From contig JBFWWW010000004.1 of NCBI GenBank assembly GCA_050245975.1, positions 1-46,334 of the forward strand: a DNA stretch of 46,334 nt, given 5' to 3'. Below, in pieces: positions 35,028 through 40,904 of this stretch. Each line of letters starts with the position of its first letter. Position 1 is the first letter of the stretch. A model generated the notes under the pieces. It was not told the DNA's origin. It saw only the letters and a list, made by a program, of their open reading frames with translations, and did no database searches. The stretch is from JBFWWW01 sp050245975. Lineage in GTDB: Bacteria > Pseudomonadota > Alphaproteobacteria > Rhizobiales > Hyphomicrobiaceae. Made by a program: the position numbers and the translations under genes.

Positions 35028-35467
35028 TGGCCGACCTCGTCATCGTTGTCGCCAAGCGCATCGCCGGAGGCGATCCGGCCGCCGGACGCGCCGCGCTTCT
35101 TTGCCTCGGGTACGGCCTCGGCCGCCTCCTGGGCCCACTTCTGCGCCGTCTCGATGTCGACCGGCAGGCCGGCAGCCTTGCGATAGACGTCGATCTCGGC
35201 CTCGAGCAGGATGCGGCGGAGCACCTTCTCCGCGTCGGCGCGGCGCAGTTTCACCGCGTCGGCGATGGCAGCCTCGGTAAACCCGTCGGCTTTGTCTTCG
35301 GCCCTGTACTCCTTGAGCTGGCCCTGCAGCTCGGCCACCTCGTCGAGCAGGTCCACGCGGCGGTCGATGCGGCGCTTCAGCTCGGCCTCGGCGTTGGAGC
35401 CTATGTTCGTGGCGGCCACCGACTCCCCTGCGGGGAGCCGGCCGGTGGCCGCGTGCGTGTCATTCAT
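35024..35467 (-). CDS. GapR-like (DUF2312) nucleoid protein with N- and C-terminal element inserts
   Basis: 147 aa. The GapR/DUF2312 core is SNAEAELKRRIDRRVDLLDEVAELQGQLKEYRAEDKADGFTEAAIADAVKLRRADAEKVLRRILLEAEIDVYRKAAG, which matches the family pattern of aromatic-poor coiled-coil (l....e.l......i..k.....G.......i..l.r). It is preceded by MNDTHAATGRLPAGESVAATNIG, in which residues 8-20 come from element copy 24, and followed by ASGGRIASGDALG from copy 23. GapR binds overtwisted DNA and assists topoisomerases at replication forks in alphaproteobacteria. A phage copy here could act on phage replication. ATGA-coupled at both ends. Confidence 0.8.
   Translation of the reverse strand: MNDTHAATGRLPAGESVAATNIGSNAEAELKRRIDRRVDLLDEVAELQGQLKEYRAEDKADGFTEAAIADAVKLRRADAEKVLRRILLEAEIDVYRKAAGLPVDIETAQKWAQEAAEAVPEAKKRGASGGRIASGDALGDNDDEVGQ
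35055..35091 (-). repeat. Palindromic element copy 23, truncated
   Basis: 5' arm GCGTCCGGCG and GCCGG intact; inner stem ATCGCC-TCC-GGCGAT, which is a compensated C-G to A-T pair change. The 3' arm is lost. C-terminal part of the GapR-like gene. Confidence 0.75.
35411..35451 (-). repeat. Palindromic element copy 24, in coding sequence
   Basis: Identical to copy 18 in arms and core; tail CACGAA. Encodes AATGRLPAGESVAATN near the N-terminus of the GapR-like protein. Confidence 0.95.
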
Positions 35468-35793
35468 GGCTGATCTCCGTCGAGGCTCTTCACGTGAGGC
35501 AACGTGATTCCCGGGGCGGGCACCGCGGTCCGGCTGCCGTCAGCGGCGCGGCGCACGTCGTCCTCGACAACCTGGGGCCGACCCTTCGCGTGCGCTTCGG
35601 CGCGATTGCGAAGCCATAGCCGCACGGCGTCTTGCGGCAGCTTGGCGATGGTGGCGATGGTGGCGGCGCCGTAGCCGGCCACCAGCAGGCTCTCGAGCTC
35701 GGACACCTGCGCTGGCGTGAAGCGCACCGGCGCAGGCTTGCGGATCGGCTTGCGGGATTCCTGATCGCCGTGGCGGACCTGGGAGCGGCTCAT
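35464..35793 (-). CDS. Unknown small HTH-like early protein
   Basis: 109 aa. FTPAQVSELESLLVAGYGAATIATIAKLPQDAVRLWLRNRAEAHAKGRP reads as a three-helix homeodomain or Helix-turn-helix_23-type DNA-binding domain with a basic flank. ATGA to the GapR-like gene, hence linked. Confidence 0.55.
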   Translation of the reverse strand: MSRSQVRHGDQESRKPIRKPAPVRFTPAQVSELESLLVAGYGAATIATIAKLPQDAVRLWLRNRAEAHAKGRPQVVEDDVRRAADGSRTAVPAPGITLPHVKSLDGDQP

Positions 35794-35984
35794 GGAAGAT
35801 GCCTCCAGGGCTCGAGCGGCAGCACCGGTGCGAGCGGCCGGCTCCGCGCAGCGGAGTCGCTCGCGCCCACAAAACGAGCCGGACGTTCGCCGGCGGGCAC
35901 GATGTCGGCGGCGATCATCAGCAGCAGCGTGGCGGCGAGCGCGAGCACGAGCTGCGCCGCGATGCGTTTGAGGCGGACGGTCAT
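35790..35984 (-). CDS. Small single-pass membrane peptide with element insert
   Basis: 64 aa. MTVRLKRIAAQLVLALAATLLLMIAADIVPAGERPARF then VGASDSAARSRPLAPV from element copy 25. N-terminal helix RIAAQLVLALAATLLLMIA is a clear membrane segment. Its ribosome-binding site AAGGAG comes from the tail of element copy 26. Function unknown. Confidence 0.55.
   Translation of the reverse strand: MTVRLKRIAAQLVLALAATLLLMIAADIVPAGERPARFVGASDSAARSRPLAPVLPLEPWRHLP
35828..35866 (+). repeat. Palindromic element copy 25, in coding sequence
   Basis: Arms GTGCGAGCG/CGCTCGCGC with one T-G wobble on this strand, GCCGG, CTCCGC-GCA-GCGGAG, T. Antisense to the gene, which reads it in the VGASDS frame. Confidence 0.9.
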
Positions 35985-36748
35985 GGGATTTGCTCCTTCG
36001 TGGCGCCTTCCGACTCGCGTTCCGCGAGCCGGCCGGAAGGCGCGTCTGACGGCGCTTGCGGCCGGCCGCCCGCAGGGGAGTCGGAAGCGCCCACGCAAAA
36101 CCTTGCGACGTCGTCCGCCCGCGTCAGCCGCTTCCGGCAGCCCGGCGGAATCCAAATGAAGCTCGTCGAAGTCGGGCCGCCCTGGTGCCAGACCACCCAC
36201 GCATAACTGGTCGCGGTCGACGCGAGCGGATCCCAGCGGCCCTTGACCATCGGCACGCGCTCGGCGAATTGCGCGACGATCGCCGGTGGCCGCGGCCGGA
36301 ATAGCCGCTCGTAACGCTCGCTTCCCTCGAGCCAGGCGCTCCGCACCAGGAGCGCCACGCCAATGCGGGCCTCGTCGAGCGCGCGTTCGGCAAACTCGAT
36401 GGCGAGACGAAACGGCGGATTGGTGATCACCCAATCGGCGGCCGGCCACTCCGGGTTCGGCGACGTGATGACATCTGCGCCGCTTCCGACGAAGGACCCG
36501 ACGCGGCCGCAGCCGTAGTCGTGCACGTCCGAGGCGTAGACGACGCCGAAGCGCTCGCGCAGCACCTCGGCCATGTGGCCTTCGCCGCAGGCCGGCTCCC
36601 AGCAGGTGTCGCGCTGGTGCAATTCGCCGATGACGTGGTGCATCAGCGCCCGCGTCGCCCACGGCGGCGTCGGAAAATAGTCGAGGCTGTCGGGCGCCTC
36701 GACGCGGTTTTGCATGACGGCCAGCCCGCCTGACGGAAGCATGGTCAT
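35981..36748 (-). CDS. DNA methyltransferase (N6-adenine/N4-cytosine type)
   Basis: 255 aa. The N-terminal motif DYFPTPPWATRALMHHVI then motif I DTCWEPACGEGHMAEVLRERFG (SAM binding) and motif IV WVITNPPFRLAIEFAERAL are those of amino-methyltransferases (N-P-P-F catalytic). Residues 100-230 carry RSAWLEGSERYERLFRPRPPAI and so on, a phage-specific target region. The last ~40 residues are two element inserts (VGASDSPAGGRPQAP and SGRLAERESEGATK). Its stop overlaps the small membrane peptide gene by ATGA. Expected role: host restriction evasion or phage DNA marking. Confidence 0.82.
   Translation of the reverse strand: MTMLPSGGLAVMQNRVEAPDSLDYFPTPPWATRALMHHVIGELHQRDTCWEPACGEGHMAEVLRERFGVVYASDVHDYGCGRVGSFVGSGADVITSPNPEWPAADWVITNPPFRLAIEFAERALDEARIGVALLVRSAWLEGSERYERLFRPRPPAIVAQFAERVPMVKGRWDPLASTATSYAWVVWHQGGPTSTSFIWIPPGCRKRLTRADDVARFCVGASDSPAGGRPQAPSDAPSGRLAERESEGATKEQIP
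36002..36043 (-). repeat. Palindromic element copy 26, in coding sequence
   Basis: Perfect arms GCGCCTTCCG/CGGAAGGCGC; inner CTCGCG-GAA-CGCGAG; tail CACGAAGGAG gives the ribosome-binding site of the next gene. Confidence 0.95.
36051..36091 (+). repeat. Palindromic element copy 27, in coding sequence
   Basis: Arms GGCGCTTGCG/CGGAAGCGCC pair with one mismatch; core GCCGG, CCGCCC-GCA-GGGGAG. Antisense in the methyltransferase gene, VGASDSPAGGRPQAP frame. Inverted relative to copy 26 with a 7-nt gap. Confidence 0.85.
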
Positions 36749-37164
36749 GCCACGGCCTCGGCGCCACCGAGCGCTCGAATGGCGCGTCCGAGGTCGTCGC
36801 TGGCGTTGCGGAGGTAGGCCCAGCGCCGGTCGTCAGAGACCGCGGCAATGGCGCCGAACACGTGAAACAACGCCGTGCGAGCCGCGCCTTCGAGGCGGAA
36901 CACGTCGGCGACGCGCGCCTGCATGTCGATCGCCATCACCGGCTGCCGCTCGGGAAGGCCTTTTTTGGCGAGCAGCCGGTCGATGTACCACTTAGCTTTG
37001 GCCAGATCCTCGGCCGGGCGGCCCTTGGCCTGGTGCCGCAAGATGTACTTCATGGCGGTCGGCAAGTGCATCTCGAGGCCGGTGACGGCTTCGATGACGT
37101 CGATCGCCTCCAGGCCACTCTCTGACTGATAGTGCACTGGATGGTTCACTGCATCGTGCGTCAT
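36745..37164 (-). CDS. DUF3310 protein
   Basis: 139 aa. MTHDAVNHPVHYQSESGLEAIDVIEAVTGLEMHLPTAMKYILRHQAKGRPAEDLAKAKWYIDRLL matches DUF3310 (NHP.HY....G.EaIdvI......l..n..KYl.R...K.......DL.KA.wYl.r.l). Phages encode it with nucleotide-metabolism or replication genes; biochemical role unknown. The C-terminal 60 residues are helical. ATGA overlap with neighbours. Confidence 0.88.
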   Translation of the reverse strand: MTHDAVNHPVHYQSESGLEAIDVIEAVTGLEMHLPTAMKYILRHQAKGRPAEDLAKAKWYIDRLLAKKGLPERQPVMAIDMQARVADVFRLEGAARTALFHVFGAIAAVSDDRRWAYLRNASDDLGRAIRALGGAEAVA

Positions 37165-37787
37165 CGGCTTGCTCCTTGGATTTGCTCGGGCGAAGGACCC
37201 GGCTCAGCTAACGGCGCCGGCGGCCGGCTCGCCCCCGGCGAGTCGCCGGCGCCAACGCAAGACTCGTCCAAGGGAAACGCCACCGCCTCGCGCACCTCGA
37301 TCGCGACCTTGATCGCGGCCATGGCCTCGGCGATCTGCGCGACGGCATCGTCGCGCGTGGTGGCGCGGGCGGCGTGGAGAATTGTGCGCAGCGCGTTGCT
37401 GAGCCCGAAGGTCAAGCTCAGCGCTGTCGCCGCATCCTCAGCGGACGGCGCGAGCGGCCGGCTCCGCGAAGCGGAGTCGCTCGCGCCCACGAAAATGCCG
37501 GGCAGCACACCGCATTTCGCCTCGATCTGAGCGCGTATGAGGTGGCGCCACGCCCGCTTCAGGGCCCGGGCCTGCAGGTAGGCCTCGCGCTGGCCGGTCG
37601 CGATCGGCGCGGCTTCCGCCATTTCCGCGACCGCGTCGCGAAGGGGAGCGCCGAGGCCCCAAGCGGCGACCAGGTCGGCGACGGCGGACAACGGGAGATC
37701 CGGAGCGCGCGATTGTTTTTTCGTGGCGGCCACCGACTCCCCTGCGGGGATCCGGCCGGTGGCCGCGTGGGCGAGATTACTTCCCAT
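37161..37787 (-). CDS. Unknown early protein carrying three element inserts
   Basis: 208 aa. MGSNLAHAATGRIPAGESVAATKKQSRAPDLPLSAVADLVAAWGLG..., with element copy 30 at the N-terminus, IFVGASDSASRSRPLAPS (copy 29) at ~100 and CVGAGDSPGASRPPAPL (copy 28) near the end. The remaining parts are helical (AYLQARALKRAWRHLIRAQIEAKCGVL, and RDDAVAQIAEAMAAIKVAIEV). Without the inserts it would be ~165 aa. Not recognised. It overlaps the upstream gene by 11 nt and the next by ATGA. Confidence 0.55.
   Translation of the reverse strand: MGSNLAHAATGRIPAGESVAATKKQSRAPDLPLSAVADLVAAWGLGAPLRDAVAEMAEAAPIATGQREAYLQARALKRAWRHLIRAQIEAKCGVLPGIFVGASDSASRSRPLAPSAEDAATALSLTFGLSNALRTILHAARATTRDDAVAQIAEAMAAIKVAIEVREAVAFPLDESCVGAGDSPGASRPPAPLAEPGPSPEQIQGASR
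37213..37253 (+). repeat. Palindromic element copy 28, in coding sequence
   Basis: Perfect arms GGCGCCGGCG/CGCCGGCGCC; inner CTCGCC-CCC-GGCGAG; preceded by CTCAGCTAACG. Antisense in the gene, VGAGDSPGASRPPAP frame. Confidence 0.95.
37448..37486 (+). repeat. Palindromic element copy 29, in coding sequence
   Basis: Perfect arms GCGCGAGCG/CGCTCGCGC; inner CTCCGC-GAA-GCGGAG; tail CCACGAAAA. Antisense, VGASDSASRSRPLAP frame. Confidence 0.95.
37726..37766 (-). repeat. Palindromic element copy 30, in coding sequence
   Basis: Same arms as copies 18 and 24, inner ATCCCC-GCA-GGGGAG (one mismatch), tail CACGAAAAA. Encodes AATGRIPAGESVAATK. Confidence 0.93.
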
Positions 37788-38427
37788 GGTTTTGCTCCAA
37801 TCTGGCGGCGGATTCGGCGGCCGCGGCGTCGTAGATCCGTTCGGTGGCGTTGCTGATCAGCTCGTCGATGGCGTCGGGCCCGAGGTGCGTCAGGCAGCCG
37901 ATGGCGACGCCGAGCGCATCGGCGAGCGCCACGATCGCGAGACCGCTGCGCTGATCGTTGTGCGTGCGCTCGGCGGCCATGCACTCGGCCCTGGTGAGCA
38001 TCGACACATCCTCGGAAAAGCGGGTGTTGCTCGAGCTCATGGGGTTTCTTTCGTGGCGCCGGCCGCCCGACGCGTTGAGCCGCCCCATCTCCATCACCAG
38101 CCACGCCTTGAGGCGGGCGATGGCCGCGTGCTGGGCGCCGCGCAGCTTGAAGGCCTCGAGGTCACGGCAAACGGTGAGCACGGCGGCAAGATCGAGCGGC
38201 GTATACGCCTCGGGAACCGGGGCCGGCGGCCGGCTCCCCGCAGGGGAGTCGCCGGCCCCCACGAAAAACCCGTCCGCGCCCGGCGCCGGCAACAACCTCG
38301 CCAGCCGCGCGCGCAGCGGCGCCTCGAGCCCGAGGTCGATCGCCATCTCGACGTTGGCCTCGATCAGGTCGAGCACGCGGTCGAGCGGGTCGTCGCGCTC
38401 GGCGGGGAGGGCGCGGGCGACCATCAT
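37777..38427 (-). CDS. Two unknown modules in one frame: helical domain plus 87-aa module
   Basis: 216 aa from ATG 38427. Residues 1-~120 (MMVARALPAERDDPLDRVLDLIEANVEMAIDLG, insert VGAGDSPAGSRPPAP from copy 31, then AYTPLDLAAVLTVCRDLEAFKLRGAQHAAIARLKAWLVMEMGRL) form one unit. Then ASGGRRHERNP reads like a deleted palindromic element, GGCGGCCGG joined to CGCCACGAAAG. After that MSSSNTRFSEDVSMLTRAECMAAERTHNDQRSGLAIVALADALG starts a second unit (ATG at 38040, GAAAG upstream). These could be two genes fused by loss of a stop during an element deletion, or one frame with an internal start. ATGA-coupled to the initiator-like gene. Confidence 0.5.
   Translation of the reverse strand: MMVARALPAERDDPLDRVLDLIEANVEMAIDLGLEAPLRARLARLLPAPGADGFFVGAGDSPAGSRPPAPVPEAYTPLDLAAVLTVCRDLEAFKLRGAQHAAIARLKAWLVMEMGRLNASGGRRHERNPMSSSNTRFSEDVSMLTRAECMAAERTHNDQRSGLAIVALADALGVAIGCLTHLGPDAIDELISNATERIYDAAAAESAARLEQNHGK
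38050..38076 (-). repeat. Remnant of a palindromic element
   Basis: Minus strand GCGTCGGGCGGCCGGCGCCACGAAAG: the 5' arm and GCCGG, then directly GCCACGAAAG with the inner hairpin and most of the 3' arm missing. It lies at the join between the two units of the gene at 37777-38427. Confidence 0.55.
38219..38259 (+). repeat. Palindromic element copy 31, in coding sequence
   Basis: Perfect arms GGGGCCGGCG/CGCCGGCCCC, GCCGG, CTCCCC-GCA-GGGGAG, T, tail CCACGAAAAA. Antisense, VGAGDSPAGSRPPAP frame. Confidence 0.95.
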
Positions 38428-39719
38428 GACGCTGGCCTCCGCCCGCCGAGCGCTGGCGGCGCGTCGAACACACCGACCCCCTGCACGAACTCGACCTCCG
38501 CGTCGGGACCGACGGCGGCCCGGACGGCGGCGGTGGCCCAGCTGGCGGCGTGCATTTCCAGGAGTGCCGCGCGCTCCGGCGCGACCAGCGTCACGCGGCG
38601 GCGGCCGGGTCCGAAGTCGTCGATCGCCGCGATGCCGGCGTCGTCGAGACACGGCCACCACGCCGCCAGGTGGTCGGCCGGCGCCATGCGGCGGAGGGCC
38701 GTGCGGAAATCGACGGTCGCCACGGGCAGCACCACGCGGCGCGGCAGGGCGGCGCGGCGGCGGTAGGCCTCCGCCAAGCGCCGCTCGATGCGCTCGGCGT
38801 TGTCGATGGCGGCCTCGACGTCGGACGGTTTGACGGTGGCCCTGCGCGTCTCGAGCAGTTGCCCGCAGGCCTCGGCCAGGGCCGCCTCGCCGAGCCCCCT
38901 GCCTGCCGCCCGCCCGGCCAGGGCGACGATCGCCAGCGGCTTGTCCTCGGCATCCAGCTTGCGCACCGCGAGCACCGGGCCGAGCAGATGGTCGACCAGC
39001 AGAGACTGGTCGATGCCGAGTGCCCTGGCCTTGTCCAGGCCTTCCCAAATTTCACTTCCCGCCCGCTTGCTGCCTCTCGGCTCGGCCCCGGGGGCGGAAG
39101 GGGGAGAGTCTTCCTTTGATGGTTCTATTGATGGTTTGGCTCCCGCTGTGGGAGGGGTACCCTCCCGCTCTGGGAGGGGTGGGCTCCCGCTCTGGGAGGG
39201 GCGGTCGTTTGTCGCCCCTCCCACAGCGGGAGGGGCAGGCGCCGGCTTCGGTTCGGGGTGCCCCTCCCGCTGTGGGAGGGGTGGGTAGTCGGAGGCGATG
39301 TCGTCGGTGCGCTCGACGACGGCCCAGCGCTTGCGGTTGCCGTCGGGCCGCTCGACCAGCACGTGCGTCCAGCGGCACAACTCCATCGACAGGCGGCCAA
39401 CGGCGCCGCGGTGGCGCACATCGACGGCCGACAACGCGGGCAACAGCGCCACCTTACACCGGCGGATGACGGGCGAGCGCAGCCAGCGGTTGCCGCTCGC
39501 CTCCTCGATCACGTCGAGTAGGCCTGCCTCCTCGAACGCGGCAAGGCAGCGGCGCACGGTCGAGGCCCCGAGGCGCGTTTCGCGCTCGATGCGGCCGACC
39601 GACGGGTAGACGTTCTCGCCGTCGTCGTTGGCGCAGTCGGCAAGCTTCACGGCCACCGACGACATGGCGGCGCTCGGAAACTCGATCCGCCAGCAGAGGC
39701 GCTGCAGGTCGACGGACAT
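38424..39719 (-). CDS. Replication initiator-like protein (winged helix plus DnaA-N-like end)
   Basis: 431 aa. The N-terminal ~90 residues are a phage-replication winged helix (AAMSSVAVKLADCANDDGENVYPSVGRIERETRLGASTVRRCLAAFEEAGLLDVIEEASG). The middle, ~140-230, is disordered with palindrome-encoded repeats (PPLPQREG, PPAVGG, SGSPPLPEREGTPPTAG), and the rest holds helices and a final VTLVAPERAALLEMHAASWATAAVRAAVGPDAEVEFV, resembling the DnaA domain I/IV edge pattern. Helicase and methyltransferase genes lie downstream in the same operon. Likely binds the phage origin. No origin repeats are apparent apart from the short palindromes inside the gene. Confidence 0.65.
   Translation of the reverse strand: MSVDLQRLCWRIEFPSAAMSSVAVKLADCANDDGENVYPSVGRIERETRLGASTVRRCLAAFEEAGLLDVIEEASGNRWLRSPVIRRCKVALLPALSAVDVRHRGAVGRLSMELCRWTHVLVERPDGNRKRWAVVERTDDIASDYPPLPQREGHPEPKPAPAPPAVGGATNDRPSQSGSPPLPEREGTPPTAGAKPSIEPSKEDSPPSAPGAEPRGSKRAGSEIWEGLDKARALGIDQSLLVDHLLGPVLAVRKLDAEDKPLAIVALAGRAAGRGLGEAALAEACGQLLETRRATVKPSDVEAAIDNAERIERRLAEAYRRRAALPRRVVLPVATVDFRTALRRMAPADHLAAWWPCLDDAGIAAIDDFGPGRRRVTLVAPERAALLEMHAASWATAAVRAAVGPDAEVEFVQGVGVFDAPPALGGRRPAS
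39141..39285. repeat. Cluster of GGGAGGGG palindromes within the initiator gene
   Basis: Five copies of the type CTCCCGCTCTGGGAG (start positions near 39142, 39165, 39186, 39218 and 39262), with CCCTCCC arms around a short GCT or ACA loop. They encode the repeats PLPQREG and SGSPPLPEREG. This is a different family from the GCCGG elements and resembles common Rhizobiales palindromic repeats. Confidence 0.75.
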
Positions 39720-39738
39720 GGGGATGGTCTCTCTCGTG

Positions 39739-39780
39739 GTGCCCGGCGACTCCGCTCGCGCGGAGCCGGCCGCCGGGCAC
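39739..39780 (-). repeat. Palindromic element copy 32
   Basis: Perfect arms GTGCCCGGCG/CGCCGGGCAC, GCCGG, CTCCGC-GCGA-GCGGAG with GNRA loop. Located just upstream of the initiator-like gene start. Confidence 0.95.
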
Positions 39781-39853
39781 GTGGCGAATCTGGCAAAGCT
39801 TTCCCGTTCGCGGAGAGCGGGCTCCGCGGCGGGCAGGATCGAACTCTGGAAAC

Positions 39854-39931
39854 GGCGCCGGCGGCCGCCTCGCGACGGCGCGGATGCTGTGTGGGCATCC
39901 GAAGCGCCAAGGGAAGTCAGTCGCCGGCGCC
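39854..39931 (+). repeat. Palindromic element copy 33, expanded form
   Basis: Outer arms GGCGCCGGCG/CGCCGGCGCC, then GCCGC, an insertion of about 40 nt with GGATGC-TGTGTGG-GCATCC and GAAGCGC, then AAGTCAGT. Same type as copy 10. The tail is GACGAAGG, next to the stop of the gene upstream. Confidence 0.7.
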
Positions 39932-39961
39932 GACGAAGGCCCTAGCCCTGGCCGGTCAGGG

Positions 39962-40216
39962 CTAGGCGGCGGTGGCCGCCGCCGTGGCCGTCACCTCCGG
40001 CGGGACCTCGTCGGGCACGTCGATGCTGGCCGCAACGGGCAGAAGCACCTCGGGCGGCCGAACTTTGATCTCGATCACGAAGTCGCGGTACGGCGCCTCG
40101 CCATCGTGGTCGTCGTCGAGCGTTATGCCGCCATCGATCTGATCCGACGTGACGCAATTGAGCGTGCCCTCGTGCGTGAGGCGGCAGTGGATTTCTTTGG
40201 TGACTGGATCGTTCAT
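39962..40216 (-). CDS. Small acidic unknown protein
   Basis: 84 aa from ATG 40216 with GGGGGAGAG upstream. MNDPVTKEIHCRLTHEGTLNCVTSDQIDGGITLDDDHDGEAPYRDFVIEIKVRPPEVLLPVAAS, a strand-rich acidic domain and an Ala/Thr tail. No family. Located in the early operon between the initiator-like gene and the next unknown genes. Confidence 0.5.
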   Translation of the reverse strand: MNDPVTKEIHCRLTHEGTLNCVTSDQIDGGITLDDDHDGEAPYRDFVIEIKVRPPEVLLPVAASIDVPDEVPPEVTATAAATAA

Positions 40217-40266
40217 GGGTCTCTCCCCCGGATTGCGTTCTACGCCCCACGCAACACGAACAGCAC

Positions 40267-40599
40267 TCAAAGCAATGCGCGCACCGACTCCGACGCGGCG
40301 ACCATGGCGTCGGCCAGCGCCTCGGAAATATCGTCGAGGCCGCCGGCCTCGGTGACGTCGACAAAGCCGCCGGCTGCTAGCTCCCCGATGAAGCCGTCGA
40401 GCGTGATCTCGACGGCGGCCTTGCCGGCACCTTGGTCGACCAGTTGGCCGATCAGGCCGTTGAGGCAGCCGACGGCGCCGAGCAGCACCAGCAGATGGCG
40501 CGGGTCGATGGCGATCGTCGCCGGCATCGGCGGCAGACCGGGCAATTCGGGAGGGGGCGGCGCTGGCGGCGTCGGCGCGCCGAACACGGTCTCGCTCAT
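40267..40599 (-). CDS. Unknown protein, Pro-rich start and helical domain
   Basis: 110 aa from ATG 40599. MSETVFGAPTPPAPPPPELPGLPPMPATIAIDPRHLLVLLGAVGCLNGLIGQLVDQGAGKAAVEITLDGFIGELAAGG. Pro-rich leader then one possibly membrane helix. Coupled by ATGA to the HTH gene. Not recognised. Confidence 0.45.
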   Translation of the reverse strand: MSETVFGAPTPPAPPPPELPGLPPMPATIAIDPRHLLVLLGAVGCLNGLIGQLVDQGAGKAAVEITLDGFIGELAAGGFVDVTEAGGLDDISEALADAMVAASESVRALL

Positions 40600-40904
40600 G
40601 ATGTTTGCCTTCCCACTGCGCCTTCCGGATGGTTTTCGCGTGCGCCGGGCGACTGCCCTGCGGGGAGCCGGCCGCCGGGCGCGTGAGACACCATCATGCG
40701 CATCTGATGATCGCGGTCGGGCAGGCCCAGCGCCTGGCGGACGCGATGCGCCTCGGCCAGCGTGACGCCGGCTTGGTCGGCGATTGTCTCGAGCGGCCGG
40801 CCCATGATCCAGCCCTCCTGCACCATCTGCCCGAGCCAGACCGGAACCGGCCGTTGCGCTTGCGGAGGCACGGGCGGCGGCGATGTCGCGTCGACGGGCA
40901 TCAC
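40596..40904 (-). CDS. Small HTH protein with element insert
   Basis: 102 aa. MMPVDATSPPPVPPQAQRPVPVWLGQMVQEGWIMGRPLETIADQAGVTLAEAHRVRQALGL contains an HTH (RPLETIADQAGVTLAEAHRVRQ). The tail APGGRLPAGQSPGAREN is from element copy 34. May regulate early transcription. Coupled by ATGA to both neighbours. Confidence 0.6.
   Translation of the reverse strand: MMPVDATSPPPVPPQAQRPVPVWLGQMVQEGWIMGRPLETIADQAGVTLAEAHRVRQALGLPDRDHQMRMMVSHAPGGRLPAGQSPGARENHPEGAVGRQTS
40642..40682 (-). repeat. Palindromic element copy 34, in coding sequence
   Basis: GCCGG, CTCCCC-GCA-GGGCAG with a mismatch, arms GCGCCCGGCG/CGCCCGGCGC with one mismatch. Encodes APGGRLPAGQSPGA. Confidence 0.88.
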
